From Candidatus Thorarchaeota archaeon (GTDB lineage: Archaea > Asgardarchaeota > Thorarchaeia > Thorarchaeales > Thorarchaeaceae), in NCBI GenBank assembly GCA_004524595.1, contig SDOA01000025.1, forward strand, positions 1 to 39,108: 39,108 bases of DNA. Direction: 5' to 3'. Position numbers and translations under genes: made by a program. This document shows positions 24,791 through 32,532 of the stretch, in pieces; the stretch's first letter is position 1; every line of letters starts with the position of its first letter. The notes beneath the pieces were generated by a model. That model was given only the letters and a program-made list of their open reading frames with translations. It had not been told where the DNA came from and did not search any database.

Positions 24791-26671
24791 ATGGATGACA
24801 TGAATAGAAATCAACTAATAGCTGTCATCGTAATTGTCGTGGTTATAGGTGCTGCTGGAGCATATCTATTGCTTCAACCACCTGCCGTGCAACTTGCTGA
24901 AGACCAGACTATCATATACGAAGTTATAGGTCTTCCAGAGTACATGGATCCACACAAGAATTACGAGTCAGCCGGTTCATGGATACACTTCAACATCTAT
25001 GAGACGTTGTTTACGTATCCTTGGGATACAGCAGATGCTGAACCCACAAATCCCCTGCTTGCAACAGGTTATACACTATCGTCAGATAAATTGACTTACA
25101 CATTCACACTCCGTGAGGGTGTGAAATTCCATGATGGAACTGACTTCAACGCCACAGCCGTTCAGATGAACTTCTGGCGTATGCTAGGACGTGGCTGGGA
25201 TGATGGTTGGGGTCCAGTTTGGATGATTGCAGAGCCAATCCTTGGTGGAAGTGCTGTTGAGGACGCTGTGTACGAGTATGGAGATGGAAGCCCAGAGCAC
25301 ATTGCTGCTTGGGAAAACTGGGTCGAGAATGTCAGTGCAGTTGTTGTAACTGGAGACTATGAGGTGCAAGTAAAGCTAGCATATCCCTTTGCTCCATTTA
25401 TCGCTGCTTTGACCTATGAGGTCGGCGCAATGATCAGCCCCACCTTCTTCATGGCTCATGGTGGCATGTCCCCCGAGAGTGATGATGTCACTTTGAACGA
25501 GGAAGCATGTGGAACTGGTCCCTACATCCTTGATGAATGGGTCCAGGATGATAAGGTCGTGATTGAGCTCAATGAAGACTATTGGAGAGAGGCCCTTGCT
25601 AAGGTCACTCACCCATACGCTGGAACCATAACAAAGGTAACATTCAAACTAAATACAGATATTAACAGTAGAATGTTGAACCTTGCGGCTGGCGAAACCG
25701 ACGCTTGCGATTGGGGTGCAACCAATGCATATGATATCTGGAACAACGTCACCACCCGTGGTGATGGTACATTACAGAGCATCAATCCTGACATCAAGGT
25801 CTGGACAGGCTCCCCAACATTCGATGTTATGTTCCTTGGATTCAACATGAACCCATACCTTAACGTCTCTAATCAGCTCAGACAGAGTCCATTCACTGAT
25901 TACAACCTCAGAATGGCAATATCCTACGCATTCGACTATGATGCTCTCATTGATAATGTCATGAACGGAATAGCTACTCAATTAAGAGGACCAATTCCAG
26001 CTGGTATGTTTGGACATGATTCCGATTTGTTCATGTTCAGTAAGAATATGACTGCAGCAGTTGAACACTGGAACCTAGCTATGACAGCTGGTCTAGATAC
26101 AGTTTTTGCAAACAACTCTTACGAACTGAACATCTACTACAACGAGGGTAACACTGCTCGTGAGGCTGCAAGTCTCCTGATTGCTCAAGCAATGACGAAC
26201 ATAATTGCTGACCCCGCTTCAACAGACCCCTCATCACCACTAACAGTTGATGCATACAGTCTTGAGTGGGCTAGCTATCTCTACCAGGTCAGGAACAAGC
26301 AACTACCATTCTTCTTCCTGGGTTGGGCTCCTGACTACGCAGACCCTGATAACTACGCTGCACCTTTTGTCAAGAGTACTGGCACCTTCCCATCTAGGGT
26401 CGGTCTGAAGAACTCTATTGGCGCAGGTGATGTTGTCTGGGATCACGTGACTGTTGATGGCTGGATTGATGATGCCGCTCAAGAGACCGATGCTGCGGCA
26501 AGGATTGCACTCTATGCTGACATTCAAGAGGCTATTGTCGAACATGCAGCATTTCTCTGGTGCTACCAGGGTGTTGAATTCCATGTTGAAGGCGCTTGGA
26601 TGAATGGATACGTGTTCAACCCAATGCATGATCCTTACTTCTACCACTACTACAAGGTTGCAGTTTGGTAG
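24791..26671 (+). CDS. dppA: Peptide-binding protein of the oligopeptide ABC transporter (SBP family 5)
   Basis: Extracytoplasmic substrate-binding protein that delivers peptides to DppBC. Residues about 10-28 form a hydrophobic anchor (IAVIVIVVVIGAAGAYLLL) with no lipobox cysteine, so it is probably held by an uncleaved helix or released by signal peptidase. Family 5 features: PEYMDPHKNYESAG near the N-terminus, the TFTLREGVKFHDGTDF signature at about 108-123, and GTGPYILDEW. 626 residues is slightly above the usual 500-560. Codon choice is visibly more C-ending (AAC, TAC, TTC) than in neighbours, a sign of high expression. A strong terminator follows. ATG 24800 is an alternative start. Confidence 0.95.
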   Translation: MDDMNRNQLIAVIVIVVVIGAAGAYLLLQPPAVQLAEDQTIIYEVIGLPEYMDPHKNYESAGSWIHFNIYETLFTYPWDTADAEPTNPLLATGYTLSSDKLTYTFTLREGVKFHDGTDFNATAVQMNFWRMLGRGWDDGWGPVWMIAEPILGGSAVEDAVYEYGDGSPEHIAAWENWVENVSAVVVTGDYEVQVKLAYPFAPFIAALTYEVGAMISPTFFMAHGGMSPESDDVTLNEEACGTGPYILDEWVQDDKVVIELNEDYWREALAKVTHPYAGTITKVTFKLNTDINSRMLNLAAGETDACDWGATNAYDIWNNVTTRGDGTLQSINPDIKVWTGSPTFDVMFLGFNMNPYLNVSNQLRQSPFTDYNLRMAISYAFDYDALIDNVMNGIATQLRGPIPAGMFGHDSDLFMFSKNMTAAVEHWNLAMTAGLDTVFANNSYELNIYYNEGNTAREAASLLIAQAMTNIIADPASTDPSSPLTVDAYSLEWASYLYQVRNKQLPFFFLGWAPDYADPDNYAAPFVKSTGTFPSRVGLKNSIGAGDVVWDHVTVDGWIDDAAQETDAAARIALYADIQEAIVEHAAFLWCYQGVEFHVEGAWMNGYVFNPMHDPYFYHYYKVAVW

Positions 26672-26711
26672 AAAGGAAGTAGCATCATTTCAACGTTAGA
26701 ATAAAATCAGA

Positions 26712-26747
26712 ACCGAGGTAACAACCTCGGTCTCTCTTTCTTTTTTT
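26712..26747 (+). terminator. Perfect-stem intrinsic-type terminator after dppA
   Basis: ACCGAGGT (26712-26719), loop AACA, ACCTCGGT (26724-26731): an eight-base perfect GC-rich stem followed by CTCTCTTTCTTTTTTT. It lies 41 bases after the dppA stop. Confidence 0.8.
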
Positions 26748-26828
26748 ATATTTTCAAGTTATCGAATCAGATGAATTTCTCGCGCAGTTGGAAATCCTTA
26801 TAGCATATATTCTGAGGGTAATTCGAAG

Positions 26829-27746
26829 GTGCCTGATAGGATGCAGACTCCTGAGAAGACTCGAAAATTCACAACCATGAATTCTCATCAGATGTTTACC
26901 CTGTGGTGGGAAGAACCATGGGTGAAACATCTGGTTCTGCTGCTTTCGCCAGTCGGTATTATTGATGCGACCTTCACGATTCTCCTCTTCAATAAGATTG
27001 GAGTTAGTTACGAATATAATCCGATTGTACGAGCTGCTCTGGGTAGTGATTGGTGGATCGTATGGTTTCTAGTGGATGCTGTTTCATTTTTCCTATTCAT
27101 CATTATGGGTGGGTCTTACTACCTGTACACTCGTCGGAGTCTTGTTGATAACAGAATAGGTATAGTGTCTGGATTGGTTGCGTTGAGAGTTGGACTGGCG
27201 GCTCATAATGTGATACGGTTCTTTGAGGTCCTACCAGCAGTATTTGGAGGTCTCATTATTGGATTGATAACTTTCATCATTGTTGACAGTCTTTTTGACC
27301 GAGAGAGTGATGTGAGTTGGACCGATTTCAAGCGTTGGTGGAAACATAGATTAGACAGACATCATGATGAGAAGCTTGTAAAGAGCGTAAAGAAAAAAGA
27401 TCGAGGAGATACTCAGAACTTGTACAAAAAGACCGAACTAGAACGTGATGATGAAGAGAATGAATCTCAAGCTGGAATCCCTCAGAGTAGACCGAGAGTC
27501 TGGAGGAAGCGAGCGCTCTATTTACTCAGTGCAATAGCATTATTCATTGTAATGCCCTTCTTTCTTGTCTTCATTGGAGATCTGACAGGTGTGACCTCCT
27601 TTTCGGAAATCTATGGGCCGTTTGTCTTTTGGAATGAGCTATCTGCACCTGCCTTTCTAATTGGTTTCTTCGTGATATGTATATTCACCGCTTCCATAAT
27701 GTACCTCATTCTTAGATCATTCGAGGTTCAGGAGGGCGCATGGTAG
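26829..27746 (+). CDS. Hypothetical membrane protein with DUF5658-like N-terminus
   Basis: 305 residues. The N-terminal half has about four hydrophobic segments (roughly 36-55, 74-98, 108-125, 134-155) and the pattern D-x-T-x(8)-G-x(3)-EYNP, which resembles DUF5658-type membrane proteins (tentative, from memory). A charged cytosolic linker of about 65 residues (160-225) follows, then two more hydrophobic segments at about 230-255 and 272-298. GTG 26829 and ATG 26841 are both possible starts. No operon partner on this strand. A T-tract (27754-27760) after the stop may terminate it. The function is unknown. Confidence 0.7.
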   Translation: MPDRMQTPEKTRKFTTMNSHQMFTLWWEEPWVKHLVLLLSPVGIIDATFTILLFNKIGVSYEYNPIVRAALGSDWWIVWFLVDAVSFFLFIIMGGSYYLYTRRSLVDNRIGIVSGLVALRVGLAAHNVIRFFEVLPAVFGGLIIGLITFIIVDSLFDRESDVSWTDFKRWWKHRLDRHHDEKLVKSVKKKDRGDTQNLYKKTELERDDEENESQAGIPQSRPRVWRKRALYLLSAIALFIVMPFFLVFIGDLTGVTSFSEIYGPFVFWNELSAPAFLIGFFVICIFTASIMYLILRSFEVQEGAW

Positions 27747-27753
27747 GTTCTCC

Positions 27754-27760
27754 TTTTTTT
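27754..27760 (+). terminator. T-tract terminator after the 26829 gene
   Basis: A run of seven T eight bases after the stop codon; archaeal RNA polymerase can terminate at such tracts without a hairpin. Confidence 0.4.
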
Positions 27761-27884
27761 AAGAGATTCTATTAGGTGATTAGTTTCTGCTTGTCTTAGT
27801 ATTCTTGTTGAACATGAACCCATTTCGAGAGTATCATTTTGTTTTTCTTTGAAGTTTCGTTCATTAAACTCAATAGTCTATATT

Positions 27885-27904
27885 ATTAGAACACGTGTTC
27901 TAAT
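27885..27904. repeat. 20-base perfect palindrome between convergent genes
   Basis: ATTAGAACAC directly followed by its reverse complement GTGTTCTAAT, with no spacer, in the 225-base gap between two convergent genes. A T-rich stretch (27904-27909 and on) follows on plus. It may be a terminator for the minus-strand hydrolase or the plus-strand gene, or a regulator site; the rest of this gap shows no gene. Confidence 0.6.
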
Positions 27905-27971
27905 TTTTCTGATTCTTTTGGAAACTCGCGTTAGAACTTACAAACCCCCTCACCTCTTTTCTGATCATCAT

Positions 27972-28757
27972 TTAGTAATTCTTGGTCTGATTCATGAACC
28001 AATCAATTATACCTCTCTCAGTCTCTCTCCTTGCAGAGTCTCTTGAGAGATTATGATCTGCCCCTTTTACAACAACCATCTCCTTTGGGTCTTTCGCATG
28101 TTCATATAACCTTCTCACTCCCTTGACATCAATGAGAATATCAGAGTCGCCAGTTGTGATAAATAACGGTCGTGGTGAAATGTGGCCTATGTCTTTCATT
28201 GGATTATGCATTTTCGCCTCTTCTTTCATCCGAGATAGTAACTCCCTACGTTTTACGAGATCTCTCACTCCATGCATCTCGTTTGGAGCAGTAAACGCTA
28301 TATCATGCAAGACAAGTTCAGCCAAATCTGAAAATGCAAACTTCTCCGTATCATATACAGGAGCTCTAACACAGACTGACTTAATTCTATCATCAACTGC
28401 TGCAGAGCATACTGCAACTGCTCCTCCAAAACTTGCTCCATAGACACCAACCCACTCTCTGAGCGCCATATTTGAGCTGAGGAGATGTGTTACAGCAGCC
28501 TTCGCATCATCAATCTCTCCTGAAAGACTAAAAAATCCCTCGCTCTCTCTGAATCCTCTGAAGTCAAATGTGAGGACAAGAAATCCTTTTTCTGCAAAAG
28601 TCATAGCTATTCCATGGACCTGGTCGCTACTTCCAGGAAGCCCGTGAAATTTACAGATACCTGGAAATGGTCCATCACCCGAAGGTTTGACGAAATTCCC
28701 ATGTAAAGTCTCATCATTTGATGTGAAAGATGTCAGTATCACTTCTATGTCTGTCAT
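27972..28757 (-). CDS. Alpha/beta hydrolase (dienelactone hydrolase / acyl-peptidase-like)
   Basis: Soluble serine hydrolase of 261 residues. Nucleophile elbow GASFGG with Ser109; acid candidates Asp204/Asp206 (TTGDSD); catalytic His235 (GADHNL). The oxyanion-side HGLPGSSDQ (39-47) and FDFRGFRESEG follow the usual order of strands. It most resembles the family of small esterases/peptidases related to dienelactone hydrolase; the substrate is unknown. ATG 28757 begins directly in the first strand and has GAGG upstream. Divergently placed from the Lrp-type regulator; no operon partner. Confidence 0.88.
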   Translation of the reverse strand: MTDIEVILTSFTSNDETLHGNFVKPSGDGPFPGICKFHGLPGSSDQVHGIAMTFAEKGFLVLTFDFRGFRESEGFFSLSGEIDDAKAAVTHLLSSNMALREWVGVYGASFGGAVAVCSAAVDDRIKSVCVRAPVYDTEKFAFSDLAELVLHDIAFTAPNEMHGVRDLVKRRELLSRMKEEAKMHNPMKDIGHISPRPLFITTGDSDILIDVKGVRRLYEHAKDPKEMVVVKGADHNLSRDSARRETERGIIDWFMNQTKNY

Positions 28758-28901
28758 CTATAGACCTCATCTTACTGGAATGTACTCCTTGTATCTCTCA
28801 AATAATAATCTTAGGTAGCTCACTGATTCGGAGACCATAAATCCTGAGCCTGTGCCGAATATTCACTAATTGTAGGATATTTCTCTGGAGTGGAATCAAT
28901 A

Positions 28902-29819
28902 GTGGATGAGATAGATAAGCGATTAATAGCTGAACTACAAAAAAACTGTAGAATCAGTTATCAGGAACTATCTCGTGTCTATGGTATCTCAGCAAATGCC
29001 ATTCGAAGACGTATTCTACATCTTGAAGAAACCGGAGAAATCGCAGGATATTCTGTTTCACTCTCTCCAGCAATGGTTGGCGCAGAACAGCTATTTGGTC
29101 TTCTCTTTTCTGATGGTTCAAGAGACGAATTTGAACTTGTCGAAGAGATTGGTTCCCACCCGAACATCATAGCTGCTGCTGCCTACTCAAATGGTACCTA
29201 CGCTTTAATTGCAGAATATAGAGGTTCGGACGAGCTTCTCAGTGTGAGTTCATATCTGCGCAGAATCGATGGAATTGTAGGCTCTGAACTTCATCCTATA
29301 CTGGTAGCTCAGGGAGCTGAGATGGAACTTTCATCAATCCATCTTCGCGTTCTAAAATGGCTCTTTGAGAATCCTCGAATGTCCATCGTTGAGATTGCTA
29401 AGAACAGCGGACTGACTGCACGTCGTGTTAGACGAATACTTGACGAACTAGAAAATAGTGGCGCTGTCAAATTCAGAGCGCTCGTTGAACTGGGTGCAGC
29501 ATCAAGCATCCCTTTTATCGTCAAGATTTCCTGGGATGAGAAGAAGACGACTTATGTGCCAATTCTAGAATGGATTGAAAAGACATATCCTCTGATACAT
29601 TGGGAGTCTTTTGTTTCAGCGTCGGAGCCAGTCATTTACTCTCTCCTTTCAGCAGAGAACATTACAGGGGTTACCGAACTAACGCGAGAGATTAGAAGAC
29701 ACCCTCTTGTGCTTAATGTTTTAACCATTATCAACAAGTATCACAAATTTTTCCCTCGTTATCGACAGACCAAATTACTAGAGATGATCAACGCACCTGA
29801 AAAACGTCAAAGTGCTTGA
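28902..29819 (+). CDS. Double-length Lrp/AsnC-type transcription regulator
   Basis: Two Lrp-like halves in one chain. First half: DEIDKRLIAELQKNCRISYQ starts a helix-turn-helix (recognition helix GISANAIRRRILHLEETG), then a RAM-like ligand-binding region to about residue 140. Second half: LSSIHLRVLKWLFENPRMSI, recognition helix GLTARRVRRILDELENSG, then another RAM-like region to the end. Normal Lrp proteins are about 150 residues; this is about 305. GTG 28902 gives the classical VDEIDKR start with GGAG 11 bases upstream; GTG 28890 is an alternative. A cluster of inverted-repeat sites lies just 3' of the gene in front of a membrane-protein gene, the likely target. Confidence 0.9.
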   Translation: MDEIDKRLIAELQKNCRISYQELSRVYGISANAIRRRILHLEETGEIAGYSVSLSPAMVGAEQLFGLLFSDGSRDEFELVEEIGSHPNIIAAAAYSNGTYALIAEYRGSDELLSVSSYLRRIDGIVGSELHPILVAQGAEMELSSIHLRVLKWLFENPRMSIVEIAKNSGLTARRVRRILDELENSGAVKFRALVELGAASSIPFIVKISWDEKKTTYVPILEWIEKTYPLIHWESFVSASEPVIYSLLSAENITGVTELTREIRRHPLVLNVLTIINKYHKFFPRYRQTKLLEMINAPEKRQSA

Positions 29820-29827
29820 TGTATATT

Positions 29828-29940
29828 AAACGTTTGATTACTACCGAATGTTTGACGTCTACCAAACAATTTATAAGCATTTGTGTCCATGTTTGATATG
29901 TGTCAAACGTTTGGTACATCACAAGCCGAGACGTTTGATC
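29828..29940 (+). promoter_or_regulatory. Operator cluster of GTTTG/CAAAC inverted repeats around a TATA box
   Basis: At least five related sites: AAACGTTT (29828-29835), TGTTTG-N8-CAAACA (29849-29868), GTTTGA-N6-TCAAAC (29891-29908), CAAACGTTTG (29904-29913, overlapping the last) and ACGTTTGATC (29931-29940). The promoter TATA element TTTATAAG (29870-29877) lies between sites two and three. Bound protein would block TBP/TFB or polymerase. The adjacent double Lrp regulator is the natural candidate (inference). Confidence 0.75.
29870..29877 (+). promoter_or_regulatory. TATA box for the 29962 membrane-protein gene
   Basis: TTTATAAG, flanked on both sides by the inverted-repeat operators. The predicted transcription start is near 29900, giving a leader of about 60 bases that ends with AAGGTG (29950-29955) before ATG 29962. 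Confidence 0.6.
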
Positions 29941-29961
29941 TATAATCATAAGGTGTATACA

Positions 29962-30876
29962 ATGTCAACAACCTTCACTACAATCATCGACGACATGAAG
30001 ACAAGCCTCAAGATGGCTTATAGAACAGCATTGAGCTATTTTCTTGCTCATCTGGGCATGCTCATTGTTGTTGCGCTTCTTGCGTTGCTAATCGCAATAC
30101 CTGTTGCTGCAGTAGCATGGATTGCACTTGCTCCATTCTCTGAAGTTACCATGGAAGCCATGGCTGCCTGGTTTGCTGAGAATCCTCTAGTAATTGGTGG
30201 AATTGGCATTCTGGTCATGATTCCATTGATCTCAATGTTTCTAGTTGTAAGTGGCTCAGTCTATGGAATGAGCTATGACTTGGTCACGACTGGTGACACT
30301 AAGGCTGAGCGAGCTTTCTCCTATCTCCGTCATAAGTTCCTTACTTTCCTTAGCACTGGTGCAGTGCTCACCATTATCGTTGTACTTCCTCCTGTAATTG
30401 TCTGGGGACTGACCTCATTCGCACTAGGCTATGCAATTCCTACAGCGATATCCGCTCTGCTATCTGCCTTTACTTTCGTGTGGGTCTTCATTACCGCTGG
30501 ATTGACCTCAATGGTATTTCCAGCTGTTTCAGGTGGTAAGGGTGTTCAGGACTCTTTCAAAGAATCCTTCTCACTATCCACCCGTTACTTTGACCGGGTC
30601 TATGGAACCTTGAGTGCAGTCATCCTCCTCCTCGCTATTACTTTCGGTCCTGTGATTGCACTTGGTATCGCATTAGCTCCCTACACCACTCCCACTTTGA
30701 TTCCCTGGGCATTTCTTCCAGCAATTGCATTCGTTGCTATCTATACCGTTATCTGTGTATTCCTCTGGCTCCTCCTCTTCTTACCCATGGTGAGGATTGC
30801 TTGGGTCCGGGTCTACCAGGATCTGACTGGCGGTGAGATTGCACCACAGACTGCTGTAGATATCCCAATCGTATAG
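29962..30876 (+). CDS. Polytopic membrane protein, paralogue A
   Basis: 304 residues with about six hydrophobic segments. It shares with the next gene the N-terminal layout (TTIIDDMKTSLKMAYRTALSY against QTLLDDVKISIRFAYKNAISY) and an internal MVFPAVSGGKGVQDSFKESF...YFDRVYG block, so the two are tandem duplicates. The layout recalls membrane domains of the glycerophosphodiester-phosphodiesterase/DUF4013 kind, but I cannot assign a family. An in-frame ATG at 29848 is rejected: it lies upstream of the TATA box. AAGGTG precedes ATG 29962. Regulated, by context, through the operator cluster. Confidence 0.75.
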   Translation: MSTTFTTIIDDMKTSLKMAYRTALSYFLAHLGMLIVVALLALLIAIPVAAVAWIALAPFSEVTMEAMAAWFAENPLVIGGIGILVMIPLISMFLVVSGSVYGMSYDLVTTGDTKAERAFSYLRHKFLTFLSTGAVLTIIVVLPPVIVWGLTSFALGYAIPTAISALLSAFTFVWVFITAGLTSMVFPAVSGGKGVQDSFKESFSLSTRYFDRVYGTLSAVILLLAITFGPVIALGIALAPYTTPTLIPWAFLPAIAFVAIYTVICVFLWLLLFLPMVRIAWVRVYQDLTGGEIAPQTAVDIPIV

Positions 30877-30889
30877 GTGTGGTTAAACT

Positions 30890-30926
30890 GAGGGTGTCTT
30901 TGAAGAGTAACTTTGAAGACACTCTC
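30890..30926 (+). terminator. Hairpin between the paralogous membrane-protein genes
   Basis: GAGGGTGTCTT (30890-30900) pairs with AAGACACTCTC (30916-30926) with one G-T wobble and a 15-base loop; TTTGAAGA is also directly repeated inside. A pyrimidine-rich stretch follows. It could terminate or attenuate transcription between the two genes, or be a processing site. Confidence 0.45.
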
Positions 30927-30953
30927 TTCCCATCTTTCTAGGTGTGAAATATA

Positions 30954-31895
30954 ATGAAAAACGCGAGTTTCCAAACACTTCTTGATGATGTTAAAATCAG
31001 CATTCGATTTGCCTACAAGAATGCAATCTCATACATCCTTGCATTACTTGGTGTGATGATCATCTCAATTATTCTTCTTGTATTTGTAGCAATACTGATT
31101 TTTGTACCCCTATTCTTTGCAATGAATGGATTAGAAGGATTAACCCTCTTCTTTGAGTCGTTTGATCCAATCTCTGGTTCAGGAATGACGAATATTGCAG
31201 TGGGAATCATGTTGTTTGCAATTCCACTTATGGCTCCCTTCTTTGTTGCTATAGGTGCTCTATTTGGGTTGGGTCGAGAAATAGTCGAGAGTGAAGGGAC
31301 AAGTGCTGAAGGAGTCTTCATCTGGTACAAGAAGAAGTTCTTCTCCTTAGCTGGAGGAGGAATAGTCTTGTTTCTCTTCGTACTTGGCCCGCTTCTCGTA
31401 GGCCTTTTCGTAGGTACAGCAATATATGGAGAGTTCTTTCTAAATTATGTGCTCTTCAGTAGTAGTTCTATCAGTAACTTTGGTCCAATTCTCAGTGTAC
31501 TACTTTTGATCTGGTTTGCTTTGAGTCTGGGCTTTCTCACAATGATGTTTCCTGCCATTATTGATGGGTATTCGGTGATTGAAGCCGTCAAGAAATCTGT
31601 AAGGATGAGTATCACATATTTTGATCGAGTATTCGGAGTCTGGGTATCCTTCCTAGTACTCTTAGGACTTCTTGTTCTTCCGTTAATGGTTATTCCATAT
31701 GCGCTCGAGTTCTCCTTACCTTTGATGATTGTCTTGGGAATCTACGCAATTCCTGCTATACTGTTCTTGATATTCATCTACCTGCCTGCTATCACGATTG
31801 CACTCACGAGGGTATACATGATTCTGACAGCAGACGATAATGAAGTCATATCACAGAATGATGAGGCAGGACCAAGCTTCATAGGAGGACTGTAA
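30954..31895 (+). CDS. Polytopic membrane protein, paralogue B
   Basis: 313 residues, six or so hydrophobic segments, clearly related to the preceding protein at the N-terminus and at MMFPAIIDGYSVIEAVKKSV...YFDRVFG. Function unknown; the shared ID/EAVKKS and YFDRV positions suggest a common role at the membrane. AGGTG lies about ten bases before ATG 30954. The stop is four bases before the start of the ArsR-like regulator, so these form an operon. Divergence between the copies is considerable, so the duplication is not recent. Confidence 0.75.
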   Translation: MKNASFQTLLDDVKISIRFAYKNAISYILALLGVMIISIILLVFVAILIFVPLFFAMNGLEGLTLFFESFDPISGSGMTNIAVGIMLFAIPLMAPFFVAIGALFGLGREIVESEGTSAEGVFIWYKKKFFSLAGGGIVLFLFVLGPLLVGLFVGTAIYGEFFLNYVLFSSSSISNFGPILSVLLLIWFALSLGFLTMMFPAIIDGYSVIEAVKKSVRMSITYFDRVFGVWVSFLVLLGLLVLPLMVIPYALEFSLPLMIVLGIYAIPAILFLIFIYLPAITIALTRVYMILTADDNEVISQNDEAGPSFIGGL

Positions 31896-31899
31896 GAAA

Positions 31900-32532
31900 G
31901 TGACAGGCTCCAAAAAGAAACCTCGCGTACAAGATATGCAGATCATTGAAGACAAAAAGGCCATTCAGCTTCTGATGGAGCCCACCCGAGCAAAGATAGT
32001 CTTTGACTATTTAGTAAAGGACGCGATGACTGTGAAACAGCTATCAAGCGTCACAGGGAAAAATCCTGGAACCATACTGCATCACATACAGAAGTTGAAA
32101 GAAGTCGGTCTTGTTTTTGAAGAACGAACTGAGCAGACCCAGACGGGTATTGTCCAGCGATATTATCGTGCTTCTGCCCGTGAATATCGGATGGGTATCA
32201 GTGAGATGGTTCAAGCCACTGGCGATGACGCTACAAGACGCCTGAGGTCCATTATCACTAGCCTCTCAGTCTATGGCATAGACATTCCAGAGAGTCAGAT
32301 TGACGAGGCTGTGGACCTATTGACAGCGCTCATTGACACAGAGAACGAGATTAGTTCTCGTAATCTTGTTTTGAACGAGGATGAATATGATACTCTTTCA
32401 TCCTCAGAACGAGGCGATGCATCGCGAATCATGCGTCGTTTTGCTCTGGAGGAAGATTCGCAATACAGAGAACTGCGAGAGAAATGGCATCATTTCCTGC
32501 GGTCTCATAGAAAAGGTGTAAGAAATGAGTAA
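31900..32532 (+). CDS. ArsR-like winged-helix regulator
   Basis: 210 residues. A winged helix occupies about residues 18-85: LLMEPTRAKIVFDYLVKDAM, then the helix-turn-helix MTVKQLSSVTGKNPGTILHHIQKLKEVGLV and a wing EERTEQTQTGIVQRYY, typical of ArsR/HTH_20 proteins in archaea. The C-terminal ~110 residues are acidic and helical and probably dimerise. No metal-binding cysteines are present, so it is not a classical metal sensor. GTG 31900 has GGAGG 11 bases upstream. The last eight bases overlap the start of the exported repeat protein gene, implying translational coupling and likely regulation of this operon. Confidence 0.85.
   Translation: MTGSKKKPRVQDMQIIEDKKAIQLLMEPTRAKIVFDYLVKDAMTVKQLSSVTGKNPGTILHHIQKLKEVGLVFEERTEQTQTGIVQRYYRASAREYRMGISEMVQATGDDATRRLRSIITSLSVYGIDIPESQIDEAVDLLTALIDTENEISSRNLVLNEDEYDTLSSSERGDASRIMRRFALEEDSQYRELREKWHHFLRSHRKGVRNE

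Noticed and set aside
29828..29940. Possible short CRISPR-like repeat cluster
   Set aside because: The repeats are short, imperfect, differently spaced and palindromic around a TATA box; there are no uniform spacers or cas genes. Operator sites explain them better.
29848..29961. N-terminal extension of membrane paralogue A from the ATG at 29848
   Set aside because: The segment contains the TATA box and operators, so it lies before the transcription start; the paralogue begins at the position matching ATG 29962.
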